NCBI RefSeq assembly: GCF_001673635.1
Contig: NZ_LZMH01000043.1
Location: 116,972 to 180,971 of the forward strand
Reading direction: 5' to 3'
DNA: 64,000 bases
Source of the DNA: Mycobacterium asiaticum
GTDB lineage: Bacteria; Actinomycetota; Actinomycetes; Mycobacteriales; Mycobacteriaceae
Part shown: piece by piece, positions 8,263-17,768 of the stretch
Layout of the letters: each line of letters opens with the position of its first letter
How positions within the stretch are numbered: the first letter of the stretch is position 1
Translations under genes and position numbers: made by a program
Notes under the pieces: model-generated
Database searches by the model: none
What the model was told of the DNA's origin: nothing
What the model saw: the letters and a program-made list of their open reading frames with translations, nothing else

Positions 8263-9192
8263 ATGAATGAACGACTCAGTTACGTCCGACACGACGTCAC
8301 TTTTATGTCCGAGGGCACATCCTGCGCCGCGTGGCTCTACCGGCCGGAAGGCGTTGAGAATCCGCCCATCGTCGTACTGGCTCATGGGTTTGCCGCCTTC
8401 CGCGAACTGCGCCTGGACGCCTACGCCGCACGATTCGCCGAGGCAGGCTACGCCGCCCTGGTATTCGACTACCGGCACTGGGGTGCCAGCGAAGGACAAC
8501 CCCGCCGCATCCTTGACATCGCCAAACAGCACGCTGACTGGCGGGCCGCCATCGCCTACGCCCGCACCCTGGACAACGTCGACACCACCCGGGTCGTGGG
8601 ATGGGGTTCCTCCTTCGGCGGCGGTCACGTCCTGCACTTGGCGGCCCGCGACCACGATCTCGCAGCCGCTGTCGTCCAGGTGCCGCACGTCACCGGACCC
8701 GCATCAGCGTTCTCTCAATCCCCCAAACTGGTCGCACGCCTCATCGCCGCAGGATTGCGCGATCAGGTCGGCGCATGGCTCGGGCGGGCACCGTACCGGG
8801 TGAAGTCCATCGGCAGGCCCGGCGAGGTCGCCATGATGACCTCGCCCGGCGCCTTTGAACTCGTCGAGGAGATGGCCGGGGGTGAAGCGGCCGAGCACAA
8901 GCGTGAGCAACTTCTCGCCGAAAACGACGTCGCCGCCCGCATCGCCCTGCGGGTGCCGCTGTACTCGCCGGGACGCAAGGTCGCAGACATCACGGCGCCG
9001 ACCCTGGTGCAGCTCGCCAAACGTGACGACGTCACTCCCTACGCCACAGCTAAGAAGATCGTGGCGCGCATCCCCCGCGGTGAAGTCCGCTCCTATGACT
9101 GCGCGCACTTCGAGCCATACCTGGACCCGTACTTCGAGGGGATCGTGACCGACCAGATCGAATTCCTGAATCGCCACGTCCCACCGCTGTGA
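8263..9192 (+). CDS. Alpha/beta hydrolase
   Basis: About 309 residues of alpha/beta-hydrolase fold. Visible are the oxyanion region VVLAHGFAAFRELRLD, the nucleophile elbow GWGSSFGG (GxSxG) and a C-terminal His (DCAHFEPYLDPYFEG). This branch is common in actinobacteria as serine esterases or C-C hydrolases acting on degradation intermediates. ATG 8263 is chosen because more upstream starts (8212, 8248) overlap or abut the second operator; 8248 is possible. It is probably co-transcribed with the SDR gene at 9300. Confidence 0.87.
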   Translation: MNERLSYVRHDVTFMSEGTSCAAWLYRPEGVENPPIVVLAHGFAAFRELRLDAYAARFAEAGYAALVFDYRHWGASEGQPRRILDIAKQHADWRAAIAYARTLDNVDTTRVVGWGSSFGGGHVLHLAARDHDLAAAVVQVPHVTGPASAFSQSPKLVARLIAAGLRDQVGAWLGRAPYRVKSIGRPGEVAMMTSPGAFELVEEMAGGEAAEHKREQLLAENDVAARIALRVPLYSPGRKVADITAPTLVQLAKRDDVTPYATAKKIVARIPRGEVRSYDCAHFEPYLDPYFEGIVTDQIEFLNRHVPPL

Positions 9193-9299
9193 CCCCAACG
9201 CCGGGCGTCCCCTATCCGGCAGATGCCCCACCCCCGCAGTGCACCCTTAACCTGTCGGCTTGTTGATGGCCGACGCCCACCAGTGAGGAACACCCACAG

Positions 9300-10091
9300 A
9301 TGAACACGACCCGACGTGCCGCCTTGATCACGGGGGCATCTGCCGGCATCGGAGCGGCCTTCGCTCGCCACCTCGCCACGGAGGGCTACGACGTGCTGCT
9401 CGTCGCCCGACGCGCCGAACGCCTCGACGAACTCGCCACGCAACTACACCAACAGCACGGTGTGCGTGCCGAATTATTCGCCGCCGACCTCACCGACCCC
9501 GCCGCCCCGGCTGCGATCACTGCGCGCGCAACCGAATTGGGCCTGCCCATCGACGTGCTTATCAACAATGCAGGACTTTCTGCGAGCACCAAATTCTCCG
9601 ACACACCATGGGACTCGGTCGCCGGGGAACTTCACCTGATGGTCACCGCAGTAACCGAATTGATGCACCGGGCCATCCCCGGCATGAAACAACGACGCTG
9701 GGGACGCATCATCAACCTGTCCTCACTGGCGGCGATGGCGCCGCCGGGAGAAGGGCTGCTGTACACCGGCATCAAGTCCTACGTACTGAACATGTCCCAA
9801 TCCCTCGACATGGAACTAAAACCCCACGGCATCCATGTCACCGCACTCTGCCCCGGCTTCACCCACAGCGAGTTCCACGACGTAATGGGCTCCCGCGACG
9901 CTGCCGACCGCCTACCGGGCTTCCTGTGGCAACAGCCCGAACCCGTTGTCCGCGAAGGATGGGCAGCCGTGACCAACGGCAAGCCCGTCTGCATACCGGG
10001 CACCGTCAACAAGCTCACCGCCGGTGCCATACGACCAGTCCCACAACGTATTCAGTACTTCCTGGGCCGCACCTTCAATCCCTTCAAGTAG
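9300..10091 (+). CDS. SDR family NAD(P)-dependent oxidoreductase
   Basis: A 263-residue SDR with TGASAGIGAAFARHL, NNAGLSAST, NLSSLAA and YTGIKSY (YxxxK). The RRAERLDELA segment after the second strand suggests NADP(H). GAGGAA precedes the ATG. It lies 107 bp after the hydrolase gene on the same strand and may be under the same TetR. The pattern resembles the lipid- or steroid-type SDRs common in mycobacteria; substrate unknown. Confidence 0.88.
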   Translation: MNTTRRAALITGASAGIGAAFARHLATEGYDVLLVARRAERLDELATQLHQQHGVRAELFAADLTDPAAPAAITARATELGLPIDVLINNAGLSASTKFSDTPWDSVAGELHLMVTAVTELMHRAIPGMKQRRWGRIINLSSLAAMAPPGEGLLYTGIKSYVLNMSQSLDMELKPHGIHVTALCPGFTHSEFHDVMGSRDAADRLPGFLWQQPEPVVREGWAAVTNGKPVCIPGTVNKLTAGAIRPVPQRIQYFLGRTFNPFK

Positions 10092-10189
10092 ACGAAACTC
10101 AAGCCGCTGGCGTCGTTATGCAGGGCACTGCGTGTGGGGGAGCCTTTGCTGGTCCGTCCGTGCGAATGCCGGGTCCAGAGTTCGAATCC

Positions 10190-10252
10190 GGTCGCATACC
10201 GCTGCTCGACCACGGCTAACTCCTTGATCGAGGACTGTCAAGGATCAACTGA
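10190..10252 (-). mobile_element. IS481-type element 5'-end remnant
   Basis: Read on the minus strand, this stretch resembles the start of the transposase relic at 27620-27752 (TTGACA...GGAGTTAGCCGTGG, then GAGCAGCGGTAT encoding E-Q-R-Y). Roughly three quarters of about 60 positions agree by eye. No transposase body remains. The rest of 10092-10346 has no gene that I recognise. Confidence 0.45.
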
Positions 10253-10346
10253 CGTGATACAAGAACGAGTGGGTTTTGCGGGCTCGGTTTAGCGCCTTCT
10301 GCGCACACGTCCGTCGGCGTTCCGTACGGCGTACAGGCCGTTCATG

Positions 10347-11087
10347 TCAGGCGATTCGGACGACCGCTTGTTCAAAGTACTGATTATATGCGAGATAAAC
10401 GGGCTTCTTTCCCGTCGCGTCCAAGAACTCCTGGAACGCCTTAAATTCATGCATTTCGGCTTCCGGGTAGTTATAAAACTCATCAAACACGATCACAGTG
10501 CCCGATACAATATTGTCAGCGAGCTGGTCGAAAATTTCCTTGGTCGAAGAATATATGTCACAATCGACGTGCAGAAAAGCGATAGGGTCAGACTTCAAAA
10601 CCTGTTCTTTGAAATGCGCAAGCGTTTCGCTAAACATGCCTTTTACCAGGGAGACGTTGTGAAGAACCGGTGGCATCCATCCCTCGGCAATTACCCGAAA
10701 AGATCCGCGGGGAAAGGTGAGGTCGGTGCGAGTCCAGTCATCCGGAAGACCCTGAAACGAATCAAATCCCCAGATACGCTGCTCTGGGTTCAGCGCGGCA
10801 ATGAAGTTGATGGTTTTTCCCGTACACACACCCATCTCCAGAAACGCTCCGCGCAGCGTCACCTGATCGGACCCGTATTTAAGCAGTGCCGCATCTGTGT
10901 TCAGAGCTTCTGCATTGTTGAAGTAAGTCGTCACGAACGCCCGCGCGGTGGGCGAATCCCGGTAATCTTTATCCATCGGATAAAAGTTCAGAACCTGCCG
11001 TCCCTTGTGCCATTCTTGGCTCGCGACGGGCATTTCCACTATCTGATCCCAGTCGTACCCGGTGCTATGCGTATGATCCGACGTCAT
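10347..11087 (-). CDS. TylF/MycF-family O-methyltransferase
   Basis: A 246-residue class I SAM-dependent methyltransferase of the macrocin O-methyltransferase (TylF) family: SAM loop LEMGVCTGKTINFI near residue 80, the FDSFQGLPDDW segment, metal/SAM region HVDCDIYSST and VFDEFYNYPEAE. These enzymes methylate sugar hydroxyls of glycosylated metabolites or surface glycolipids. Its codon use is noticeably more AT-rich than the neighbours (AAT, TTA, AAA), and an IS remnant lies directly downstream, both suggesting acquisition. No glycosyltransferases are nearby to indicate the acceptor. Confidence 0.85.
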   Translation of the reverse strand: MTSDHTHSTGYDWDQIVEMPVASQEWHKGRQVLNFYPMDKDYRDSPTARAFVTTYFNNAEALNTDAALLKYGSDQVTLRGAFLEMGVCTGKTINFIAALNPEQRIWGFDSFQGLPDDWTRTDLTFPRGSFRVIAEGWMPPVLHNVSLVKGMFSETLAHFKEQVLKSDPIAFLHVDCDIYSSTKEIFDQLADNIVSGTVIVFDEFYNYPEAEMHEFKAFQEFLDATGKKPVYLAYNQYFEQAVVRIA

Positions 11088-11306
11088 TGACAGTCTCTTT
11101 TCGCGTCAACCTAAGACGGTATCCGATGAACTATACGGCATTAGTATGATCCGGTCAGCCGATTTACAGCCCATGCCATATGCCTGACATTGGTTCGTGC
11201 ATTGGTCGCCTCCCGTCGCCGGTGGTGTCCGGCCGCCGGGCGACGGCGGAGTCATGATGGACGACCCCGCCTAGTCGCCGCAACGATATTTCAGCGAACC
11301 GCGTGT

Positions 11307-12482
11307 TCAGATTGCACCCGACGAACGAAGTCGCTCCATCCCGGCCGCGTCGTAGCCCGCCAGGGAGCCGAGTAACTCTTCCGTATGCTGCCCGACGCGC
11401 GGCGCTGCCGGCGGAGCAAATCCTTCGTCGGGCTTTGTCTTGATGCACGTCCCAATCAATTGCTGCGACGTCCCGTCGGGATGAGACTGCTCGTAGACGA
11501 GTCGGCGAGCCTTAGCGTGGTCGTCGTCGAACAGGTCTGGTCCCAAAAATGCTGGGGCTCCTGCGATATCAGTCGCAATGAAGAAGTCGGTCCATTCCCT
11601 GCGCGTGCGGGACTTGAATATCGCCGTTAACTCCACGCGCAGCCGGGCCTCTGCCTCGACATCCTCCCCCGGCTTCCGGCGCCCCGGTTCATAGAGATCC
11701 ATCCTGCCGAGTGACTCGCAGAATCTCAGCCAGAACTTGTCCTCCAGGGCGTTGAACACCACGTAGTTGCCGTCATTCGTTTCGTAGTACTGGTAACGAA
11801 GCGAAGCGCGGATTCCCTCGCCGTAGGTGGGTTGACCGTTCGCCAGCGCGGTGAGGTGTTGAAAGTTCCAATTGATCGCCGCATCGACCTGCGCTACTTC
11901 AACGTATTGCGGCTTGCCGTCGCGCCCGGCGGCGTGCAGCGCGGCAAGTACGCCCATCGCGGCGTACAGCGGCCCCGCCAGAACACCTGTCGTCCCTGTC
12001 GCCGCCCCCGAAAGACGTGGCGTTCCATCGGCATCGATGATTGGCGGACTCAAGCCGGCGAAACAGTCGAAGGACAGCCCGTGTGTGGCTAACCGGGTGT
12101 AGGGCCCGTAGCTACCCATGCCATTGAGCACGCAATAGACAACTTTCGGGTTGACGGCGACGATGTCGTCGTAGCCGAAGCCCAGCCGGTGCGCGGTTCC
12201 GTAACGTAGCCCGTCGATCACCACCGCCGATGTCGCGGCCAGGCGGCGAAATGCCTGTTGCCCCTCAGGCGTTTTCAGGTTTATCGCCACACTCTTCTTG
12301 CCGCGGTTCCAGTGCGAGTCCTGCAGCTCGCCGCCGGAAACCACCGCACCGCGGAAACCACCGCCGCCAGGAGGCTCCACCTTGATCACCTCTGCCCCGA
12401 GGTCGGCCAGATGGCCGCCCAGCGCATCCGCGGAAAACAGCGACACTTCAAGGACCCGGACGTCTTTGAGAAATTCCAACAC
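11307..12482 (-). CDS. CaiB/BaiF family III CoA-transferase
   Basis: A 391-residue family III CoA-transferase. The N-terminus (FLKDVRVLEVSLF...LADLGAEVIKVEPP) and the GKKSVAINLKTPEGQ and NGMGSYGPYTRLATHGLSFD segments are diagnostic. It moves CoA from a donor thioester to a carboxylic acid, activating it for further breakdown. It lies 24 bp after the aldehyde dehydrogenase stop, so the acid produced by that enzyme is a plausible acceptor. It is the last gene of the operon starting with the P450 at 16543. Confidence 0.9.
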   Translation of the reverse strand: MLEFLKDVRVLEVSLFSADALGGHLADLGAEVIKVEPPGGGGFRGAVVSGGELQDSHWNRGKKSVAINLKTPEGQQAFRRLAATSAVVIDGLRYGTAHRLGFGYDDIVAVNPKVVYCVLNGMGSYGPYTRLATHGLSFDCFAGLSPPIIDADGTPRLSGAATGTTGVLAGPLYAAMGVLAALHAAGRDGKPQYVEVAQVDAAINWNFQHLTALANGQPTYGEGIRASLRYQYYETNDGNYVVFNALEDKFWLRFCESLGRMDLYEPGRRKPGEDVEAEARLRVELTAIFKSRTRREWTDFFIATDIAGAPAFLGPDLFDDDHAKARRLVYEQSHPDGTSQQLIGTCIKTKPDEGFAPPAAPRVGQHTEELLGSLAGYDAAGMERLRSSGAI

Positions 12483-12506
12483 GCGACCTTTCAGAGTGCG
12501 GTGCGG

Positions 12507-14030
12507 CTACATCATGGTGATCGACTTCAGCTCGGTGTATTCCTCGAAACCCCAGCGCCCCTGCTCCCGGCCGAGTCCACTTTGCTTGAAGCCTCCGAAC
12601 GGCCCCCCACCGTTGAACATGCCGCGCGCCGGTAGAGACCAGCCGGGGCCCTGCCCTCCCCCCGGATTGGCTCCTAGATCGACACCGGGTGCGACAGTCT
12701 GCACCATGATGGTGCCGGTTCTGACCTGCCTGGCGACGTTGAATCCCCTTGCGGAATTGCGGGTCACCACCAGACCCGCAAGACCGTAGATGGAGTCGTT
12801 CGCGATGCGGATGGCTTCGTCTTCGGAGCTGTAGGTCATCACCGCCAGTACAGGCCCGAACACCTCTTCCTGACATAAGCGCATGCCGCTGCGGCAGTCG
12901 ACGAAAGCCGTCGGTTCGTAGTAGAAGCCGCGTTGAAGGTGTTCGGGACGTTTGCCGCCGACCACCAGCCGCGCGCCTTCCTGCACGCCTGTCTGAACGA
13001 AGGATTCAACTCGCCGACGCTGCTGATCCCTGATCAGCGGACCAACAACAGTCGTGGGATCACGCGGGTCCCCGACCGTGGTCATTGGAGCCATCGCTTT
13101 GAGGCCCTCGACATAGGCGTCGAGCAGGTGCTCGGGCAACAGAAGTCGCGACGTGACGGTGCATGCTTGTCCGGCATGCATCAGTACCTGCCCAAATCCT
13201 ATTCCCGCAACGTCACTTTCGGTGACATCGTCGAGGACGATGTGCGCGCTCTTGCCGCCGAGTTCCAGCTGTGCGCGTTTCATCGTTGCCGCCGAAAGCT
13301 CGCGGATGCGCCGCCCGGTCGCCGTCGAACCCGTGAACCCGATCATGTCGACGCCTTTGTGGGTACACAGCTCCTCTCCCACTTCCGCTCCGCCCACGAC
13401 GACATTGAACACACCAGGCGGAACGCCGGCTTCCTCGCTGACCTTGGCCAGCTCCAGGGCATTCATCGGAGTCCATGGGTGGGGCTTGAGCACCACAGTG
13501 CAGCCGACGGCCAACGCGGCCAAGCACTTCTGGATGTTGATCGAGAAAGGAAAGTTGAACGGCGTGATGACGCCGACCACCCCGACCGGTTCCCGGACCA
13601 CCGTCACGCCGCCCAAGCCTGTCGGCGAAACTACAGGCCCGCCCGGTGTCTGCACCCACGTCACATCGTGTTCGACGAACTCCCCGTAGTAGTGGGCCGC
13701 CTCGATGGCACCGCCAACCTGAATCAAATCGGTGATGAAGCCGGTCGAGCCGATCTCGGCAACGATCAGCTCCCGAAGTTCCGCTTTGCGCTCATCGAGG
13801 ATCTCAGCGAATCGCTTGATGATCTTTGCCCGTTCCCGCACGGACATCCACGGCCACGGACCTTCGTCGAAGGCTCGCCTCGCAGCCTCGATCGCCATTG
13901 CCGCCTGCTTTGGTCCACCGTCGACGACTCGGCCGATCAACTCTTCATTGGACGGATCGATAACATCGATGGTGCCGATGGCGTTGTCGTTCAACCACTT
14001 ACCGTCGATGAAGCTGTTGTACTCCCGCAT
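12507..14030 (-). CDS. Aldehyde dehydrogenase
   Basis: A 507-residue NAD(P)-dependent aldehyde dehydrogenase. Clear elements are the cofactor segment TPFNFPFSINIQK, GFTGSTATGRRI, the general-base Glu segment LELGGKSAHIVLDD, the catalytic Cys segment GQACTVTSR near residue 300, and EEVFGPVLAVM. It oxidises an aldehyde to a carboxylate. ATG 14030 is preferred over the TTG one codon before. It lies 15 bp after the amidohydrolase stop; the order P450, amidohydrolase, ALDH, CoA-transferase looks like a degradation route. Confidence 0.93.
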   Translation of the reverse strand: MREYNSFIDGKWLNDNAIGTIDVIDPSNEELIGRVVDGGPKQAAMAIEAARRAFDEGPWPWMSVRERAKIIKRFAEILDERKAELRELIVAEIGSTGFITDLIQVGGAIEAAHYYGEFVEHDVTWVQTPGGPVVSPTGLGGVTVVREPVGVVGVITPFNFPFSINIQKCLAALAVGCTVVLKPHPWTPMNALELAKVSEEAGVPPGVFNVVVGGAEVGEELCTHKGVDMIGFTGSTATGRRIRELSAATMKRAQLELGGKSAHIVLDDVTESDVAGIGFGQVLMHAGQACTVTSRLLLPEHLLDAYVEGLKAMAPMTTVGDPRDPTTVVGPLIRDQQRRRVESFVQTGVQEGARLVVGGKRPEHLQRGFYYEPTAFVDCRSGMRLCQEEVFGPVLAVMTYSSEDEAIRIANDSIYGLAGLVVTRNSARGFNVARQVRTGTIMVQTVAPGVDLGANPGGGQGPGWSLPARGMFNGGGPFGGFKQSGLGREQGRWGFEEYTELKSITMM

Positions 14031-14045
14031 CAAACGAGCCGTTGA

Positions 14046-15251
14046 TTACGTTAGCGTCGGATACGGGGCGGGCTCAAAGTCGAAGACCCGGCGGGCATTA
14101 CCCTGCAGCACTTTGTACTTGTCGAGGTCGGACCGGCCGTCGAGTGCCTTATGAGCGGCCTGGAGGGAGTTGGGCCACAGGCTGTCGGTGTGCGGGTAAT
14201 CCGTTTCAATCATCACATTGTCGACGCCGATGGAGTCGAGGTTAGCCGCCCCGAAGTCATCCTCGATGAAGCAGCCGTACATGTGGTCGCGGAAGAGCTG
14301 GCGCGGTGACTCAGGAAAAATCTCGGGGTCGGTGGGCACCGGGGTCAAGCGCATCGTGGCCGGATCCACCGCCCAGTTGTTGGCGCGCAGGTACTGGTAG
14401 TCGGTGGCGACGTGTTCTGCACGTTCGATGAGGTAGGGAATCCAGCCGATGCCGCCCTCGGCCAGCACGATCTTCAGGTCGGGGTACTTCTGCAGCTTGC
14501 CCGAGAACAACCAATCCGTGGTCGAGTTCGCGAGATTGAGGTTAATGTTGACCGCCTGCACCCCGAAGGGCGCGTCAGGCGACGTAGTGGGACTGACCGA
14601 CGACGAGCCGATGTGCGTGCACAGCGGCATCTTCGTCTCGTTCACCGCCGCGAAGAAGTCGTCCCATTCTCCCGAGTGGATGGACGGCAATCCCAACGGG
14701 TGCAGGTTCTCAGAGAAGGCAATGGCTTTGGCGCCCTTGCCGGCACACCGTAGCGTCTCCTCGACGGCCAAACGGGTGTCCCACAACGGAACGATGACCA
14801 TGGGGATGTAGCGACCAGGCGCTGCCGCGCACCACTCGTCGATGACGAAGTCGTTGTACGCTCGCACGCATTTCAGAGCCAGGTCGCGGTCACCGAGGTG
14901 GGCGAACATCTGACCACAGAACCGGGGGAAGAACGGAAAGTTCAGTCCCGCGATCACATGATCCTCGTCCATGTCGGGGATGCGGGCCACCGGGTCGAAG
15001 TATGCGCGGGGCATATCGTCGTAATTCACTGGCAGCGGGGAATACTCGGCCGGCCTTTGGTGAGCCGCGACCAAGATGCCCAGCACTGACGCGCGCGCTT
15101 GCTCGTAGACCCACGTATCGACACCATTGATGCGCTCGACGTGTGGCACGCGGTCGCGGTCGGCGGCCGATGCGCGGTCGACCCATAGGCTCGGGGGTTC
15201 GATGATGTGGTCGTCGACGGAGATCATCCATTGAAGATCTTGCTTGTCCAC
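14046..15251 (-). CDS. Amidohydrolase family protein (TIM-barrel metal hydrolase)
   Basis: A 401-residue member of the amidohydrolase-2/ACMSD-like branch. The N-terminal metal-binding motif is altered to SVDDHIIEPP (D-x-H), followed by CTHIGSSS, VLAEGGIGWIPYLIER and the C-terminal METDYPHTDSLWPNS with the conserved Asp. Members are Zn-dependent hydrolases or decarboxylases of cyclic and aromatic acids. GTG 15251 has GGAGGAA directly upstream. It sits between a P450 gene and an ALDH gene in one operon. Confidence 0.87.
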   Translation of the reverse strand: MDKQDLQWMISVDDHIIEPPSLWVDRASAADRDRVPHVERINGVDTWVYEQARASVLGILVAAHQRPAEYSPLPVNYDDMPRAYFDPVARIPDMDEDHVIAGLNFPFFPRFCGQMFAHLGDRDLALKCVRAYNDFVIDEWCAAAPGRYIPMVIVPLWDTRLAVEETLRCAGKGAKAIAFSENLHPLGLPSIHSGEWDDFFAAVNETKMPLCTHIGSSSVSPTTSPDAPFGVQAVNINLNLANSTTDWLFSGKLQKYPDLKIVLAEGGIGWIPYLIERAEHVATDYQYLRANNWAVDPATMRLTPVPTDPEIFPESPRQLFRDHMYGCFIEDDFGAANLDSIGVDNVMIETDYPHTDSLWPNSLQAAHKALDGRSDLDKYKVLQGNARRVFDFEPAPYPTLT

Positions 15252-15316
15252 GGGTTCCTCCCTGATTTCGCTATTACTTTGGCTGCGAGACGATATCGGC
15301 CGTCGTCTGCCGCCTC

Positions 15317-16543
15317 TCACCGGCCGATGCGGGCACCCGGGGTAAAGACGACGGGCAGGGCGCGGTAGCCGCGGGTGACCGAGTTCCCGTGGAAATCAAC
15401 TTTTGCCCCAGGGGGGATGGAGTAGTCGGGTATGCGATTCAGGGTCTGTTCGACGCCCACCCGAAACTCGAGCCGGGCGAGATTGGAGCCCAGACAGCGG
15501 TGGACGCCGGCTCCGAATCCGAGGTGACGGTTTGTCTGCCGGTCGAGAATGCACTTGTTCGGCTCGTCGAACTCGCGCGCGTCGCGGTTGGCGGCCGCAT
15601 AGTTCACGACGACCGTCTCACCGGGACAGAACTTGTGGTCGCTTAGTTCAACCTCTTCCGCGACTGAGCGATGCAGTCCGTGGACCGAACCGGCGAACCG
15701 GATGAATTCCTCTATTGCCGTGGGCATCAACTCGGCTTCGCGTACCAGTCGGTCGCGCTCCGAAGCATGGGTGCCGAGATAGAAGAACGCGAACGACATT
15801 GCACTAGAGGTCGTTTCGAGCCCCGCTTGCACCAGCAGCATCACATTCGCGACAACGTCGTCGAAGCTCAATTTCTCGCCGTCGATCTCGGCGGCGAGGA
15901 GAACGTCGATCAGGTCGTCACGCGGCGGTTCACCACGACGCTTGTCGATCTCCTCGCGTACGCGGAGGTAGAGATTCGTCATCGAACCGTTTCGGATCTC
16001 TTCGCTCTCACCATTGATCGCGAGGTCGGCTGTCTCGATGTAGAGCGGCACGTCCTCAACGGGCATGCCGAGTACGTAACGGAAGAACACGATTCCAGGT
16101 TGCTGCCATGCAACATCTGCGAGATCGCCGCGGCCCAATTCAATGAAATTGTCGATCAACCCATCGGTGACCGCGCGCACCTGGGGCTCCAGCTCCTTCA
16201 TCCGGCCCGGAGAGAAATACGGATTGAGAACCTTGCGAAGCTGTTGCTGCCGTGGGGGATCCAAGGTGATCACGATGTCGCCGAACGACATCGGGTTGCC
16301 CTCCAGTCCCAGGGGCTTGCTGGAAAAGCTGCGCCAGTTCCGCAAGATCTCGTAGCAGTCGTCGTAGCGGGTGGCGATCCACGCGCCCCCCGGTGTGGGT
16401 CCCAGGAATGGCACGTCCTGGTGACTGAACGGCCCGTTCTCCCGCATCACCGAGTAGACCTCGTAGAGGAATTCTTGATCGTTGAAATCCTCGTGACGAA
16501 GGTCGAGGTTCCGGGCGTGTTCGTCCGGTGATTTGCTCACCAT
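15317..16543 (-). CDS. Cytochrome P450
   Basis: A 408-residue class I P450: I-helix VQAGLETTSSA, K-helix EEFIR, haem loop LGFGAGVHRCLGSNLAR. GGAAGGA precedes the ATG at 16543. It is the promoter-proximal gene of the operon running left to the CoA-transferase and is divergent from a TetR gene. An operator half-matched on the far side of TetR suggests it is co-regulated with the ferredoxin at 20123, its likely redox partner. Confidence 0.92.
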   Translation of the reverse strand: MVSKSPDEHARNLDLRHEDFNDQEFLYEVYSVMRENGPFSHQDVPFLGPTPGGAWIATRYDDCYEILRNWRSFSSKPLGLEGNPMSFGDIVITLDPPRQQQLRKVLNPYFSPGRMKELEPQVRAVTDGLIDNFIELGRGDLADVAWQQPGIVFFRYVLGMPVEDVPLYIETADLAINGESEEIRNGSMTNLYLRVREEIDKRRGEPPRDDLIDVLLAAEIDGEKLSFDDVVANVMLLVQAGLETTSSAMSFAFFYLGTHASERDRLVREAELMPTAIEEFIRFAGSVHGLHRSVAEEVELSDHKFCPGETVVVNYAAANRDAREFDEPNKCILDRQTNRHLGFGAGVHRCLGSNLARLEFRVGVEQTLNRIPDYSIPPGAKVDFHGNSVTRGYRALPVVFTPGARIGR

Positions 16544-16743
16544 GGGTAGTCCTTCCCGCCCCCGCCGACCTCGATACACCGCCAGCGGTCAGCTCGGCTA
16601 GACAGCCACCACCGAGGGGCCGACCACATTCCGGGCACGCCGCAATATTGCCGCCGTTCAAATGCCATCTGCGCCGGCCCTCGGATTTCTCGCACACGCC
16701 GAAATTTGCTTTGGCAGCACAGTAAATCGTCGACCGCGAGGAG

Positions 16744-16758
16744 TCAAGTCGCACTCGA
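16744..16758. promoter_or_regulatory. TetR operator copy A (TCAAGT-CGC-ACTCGA)
   Basis: An imperfect palindrome, TCRAGT-N3-ACTYGA, in the divergent gap between the P450 and TetR genes. The same 15-bp pattern, with the same CGC centre and flanked by TTAT/ATAA, recurs at 17589-17603. Confidence 0.65.
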
Positions 16759-16866
16759 TAACTAGCTGAAAGCACTCAGGATCGACCTACCCGCGCAGTG
16801 CGTGCGAGCGGGCGGCACGCGTGCCGACTTCCCCCCAGCCGATGGCTGCTCGCTAAAGTATGGGTG

Positions 16867-17556
16867 ATGACCACTGGCGCGCGGCGGCGAGTTCGCGACA
16901 AGGACGGCAAACAACGAGCCCTCCTTGAAGCAGCTGCTGAGGTGTTTGCCGAAGCGGGATACGCGGCCGCGGCGACGAAGGAGATCGCCCGTCGCGCGGA
17001 CTGCTCGGAGGCGATGCTGTTCCACTACTTCGGGGACAAGCGAGGCATCTTCGAGCAAGTCGTTTCTCGACAGATCGCGGACCTGGTCAGTGAGGCCGAA
17101 GAGCAAGTCGTGGCGGACCTGCCTACGCGTTTCGAGGACTATATCGAGCGGCTTTTCTTCGCGAGATTAAGGATCGATGACCGCGACAGTGGCGTTCCCG
17201 GCTGGGACATCTCCGGTCGCGCGTTGTCAGATCCCGACTTCTCGCTGCGGGTGCTGCAACCCAATCACGCACGCCGTACGGCCGTTATCGCCGAAGGCGT
17301 TCGCCACTACCAGGCCGCGGGGCAGATCCGGGCCGATATCGACGCCGACCTGTTCGCCGAGTTGCTGGCCAATTTCATCATCTTCACGACGAGCCTCGGG
17401 CCACGCTGGTTTGGTACCGCCGAGTCAGACATCCGTGCGCAGATCGAACTGGGTTCGCAAATCCTCGCCAAAGGGGTAAGCACATCGACTACGAAGCCGC
17501 CCGCAAAACGCAGCGGGCGGGTCCAACGGTCCCCCAAGGTGCGTGCGGCCGACTGA
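16867..17556 (+). CDS. TetR family transcriptional regulator
   Basis: A 229-residue TetR protein: the HTH region spans ALLEAAAEVFAEAGYAAAATKEIARRADCSEAMLFHYFGDKRGIF, followed by a ligand domain and a basic tail (PPAKRSGRVQRSPKVRA). ATG 16867 is chosen because the upstream in-frame sequence (MRASGRHACRL...) lacks TetR character. It is flanked on both sides by the same palindromic site, which should make it the local regulator of the P450 operon to the left and the CoA-transferase operon to the right. Confidence 0.9.
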   Translation: MTTGARRRVRDKDGKQRALLEAAAEVFAEAGYAAAATKEIARRADCSEAMLFHYFGDKRGIFEQVVSRQIADLVSEAEEQVVADLPTRFEDYIERLFFARLRIDDRDSGVPGWDISGRALSDPDFSLRVLQPNHARRTAVIAEGVRHYQAAGQIRADIDADLFAELLANFIIFTTSLGPRWFGTAESDIRAQIELGSQILAKGVSTSTTKPPAKRSGRVQRSPKVRAAD

Positions 17557-17588
17557 AAACCCCAACGGCTCAACCGGGGCCAGAGTTA

Positions 17589-17603
17589 TCGAGTCGCACT
17601 TGA
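17589..17603. promoter_or_regulatory. TetR operator copy B (TCGAGT-CGC-ACTTGA)
   Basis: It repeats the site at 16744-16758 in inverted orientation (arms TCRAGT/ACTYGA, centre CGC) and lies about 165 bp upstream of the tandem CoA-transferase gene. Confidence 0.65.
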
Positions 17604-17768
17604 CACGTCAGCTTTCCCGTCGCTAGCGTCGTTGCCAGCCAAGCCGCAGCCATGCGGATGTAGAACACCCTGCTCGATCGGCACGAGCCTGAGGACAGGA
17701 AGTGGCGTGTGTGCACTCATCGGGGTGGGTAACTCACTTCAGCAGACATTGACACGGAAAGCCGCACG

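Noticed and set aside
10150..10200. tRNA fragment suggested by GAGTTCGAATCC
   Set aside because: The T-loop-like sequence lacks complementary stems and no acceptor or anticodon arm can be drawn.
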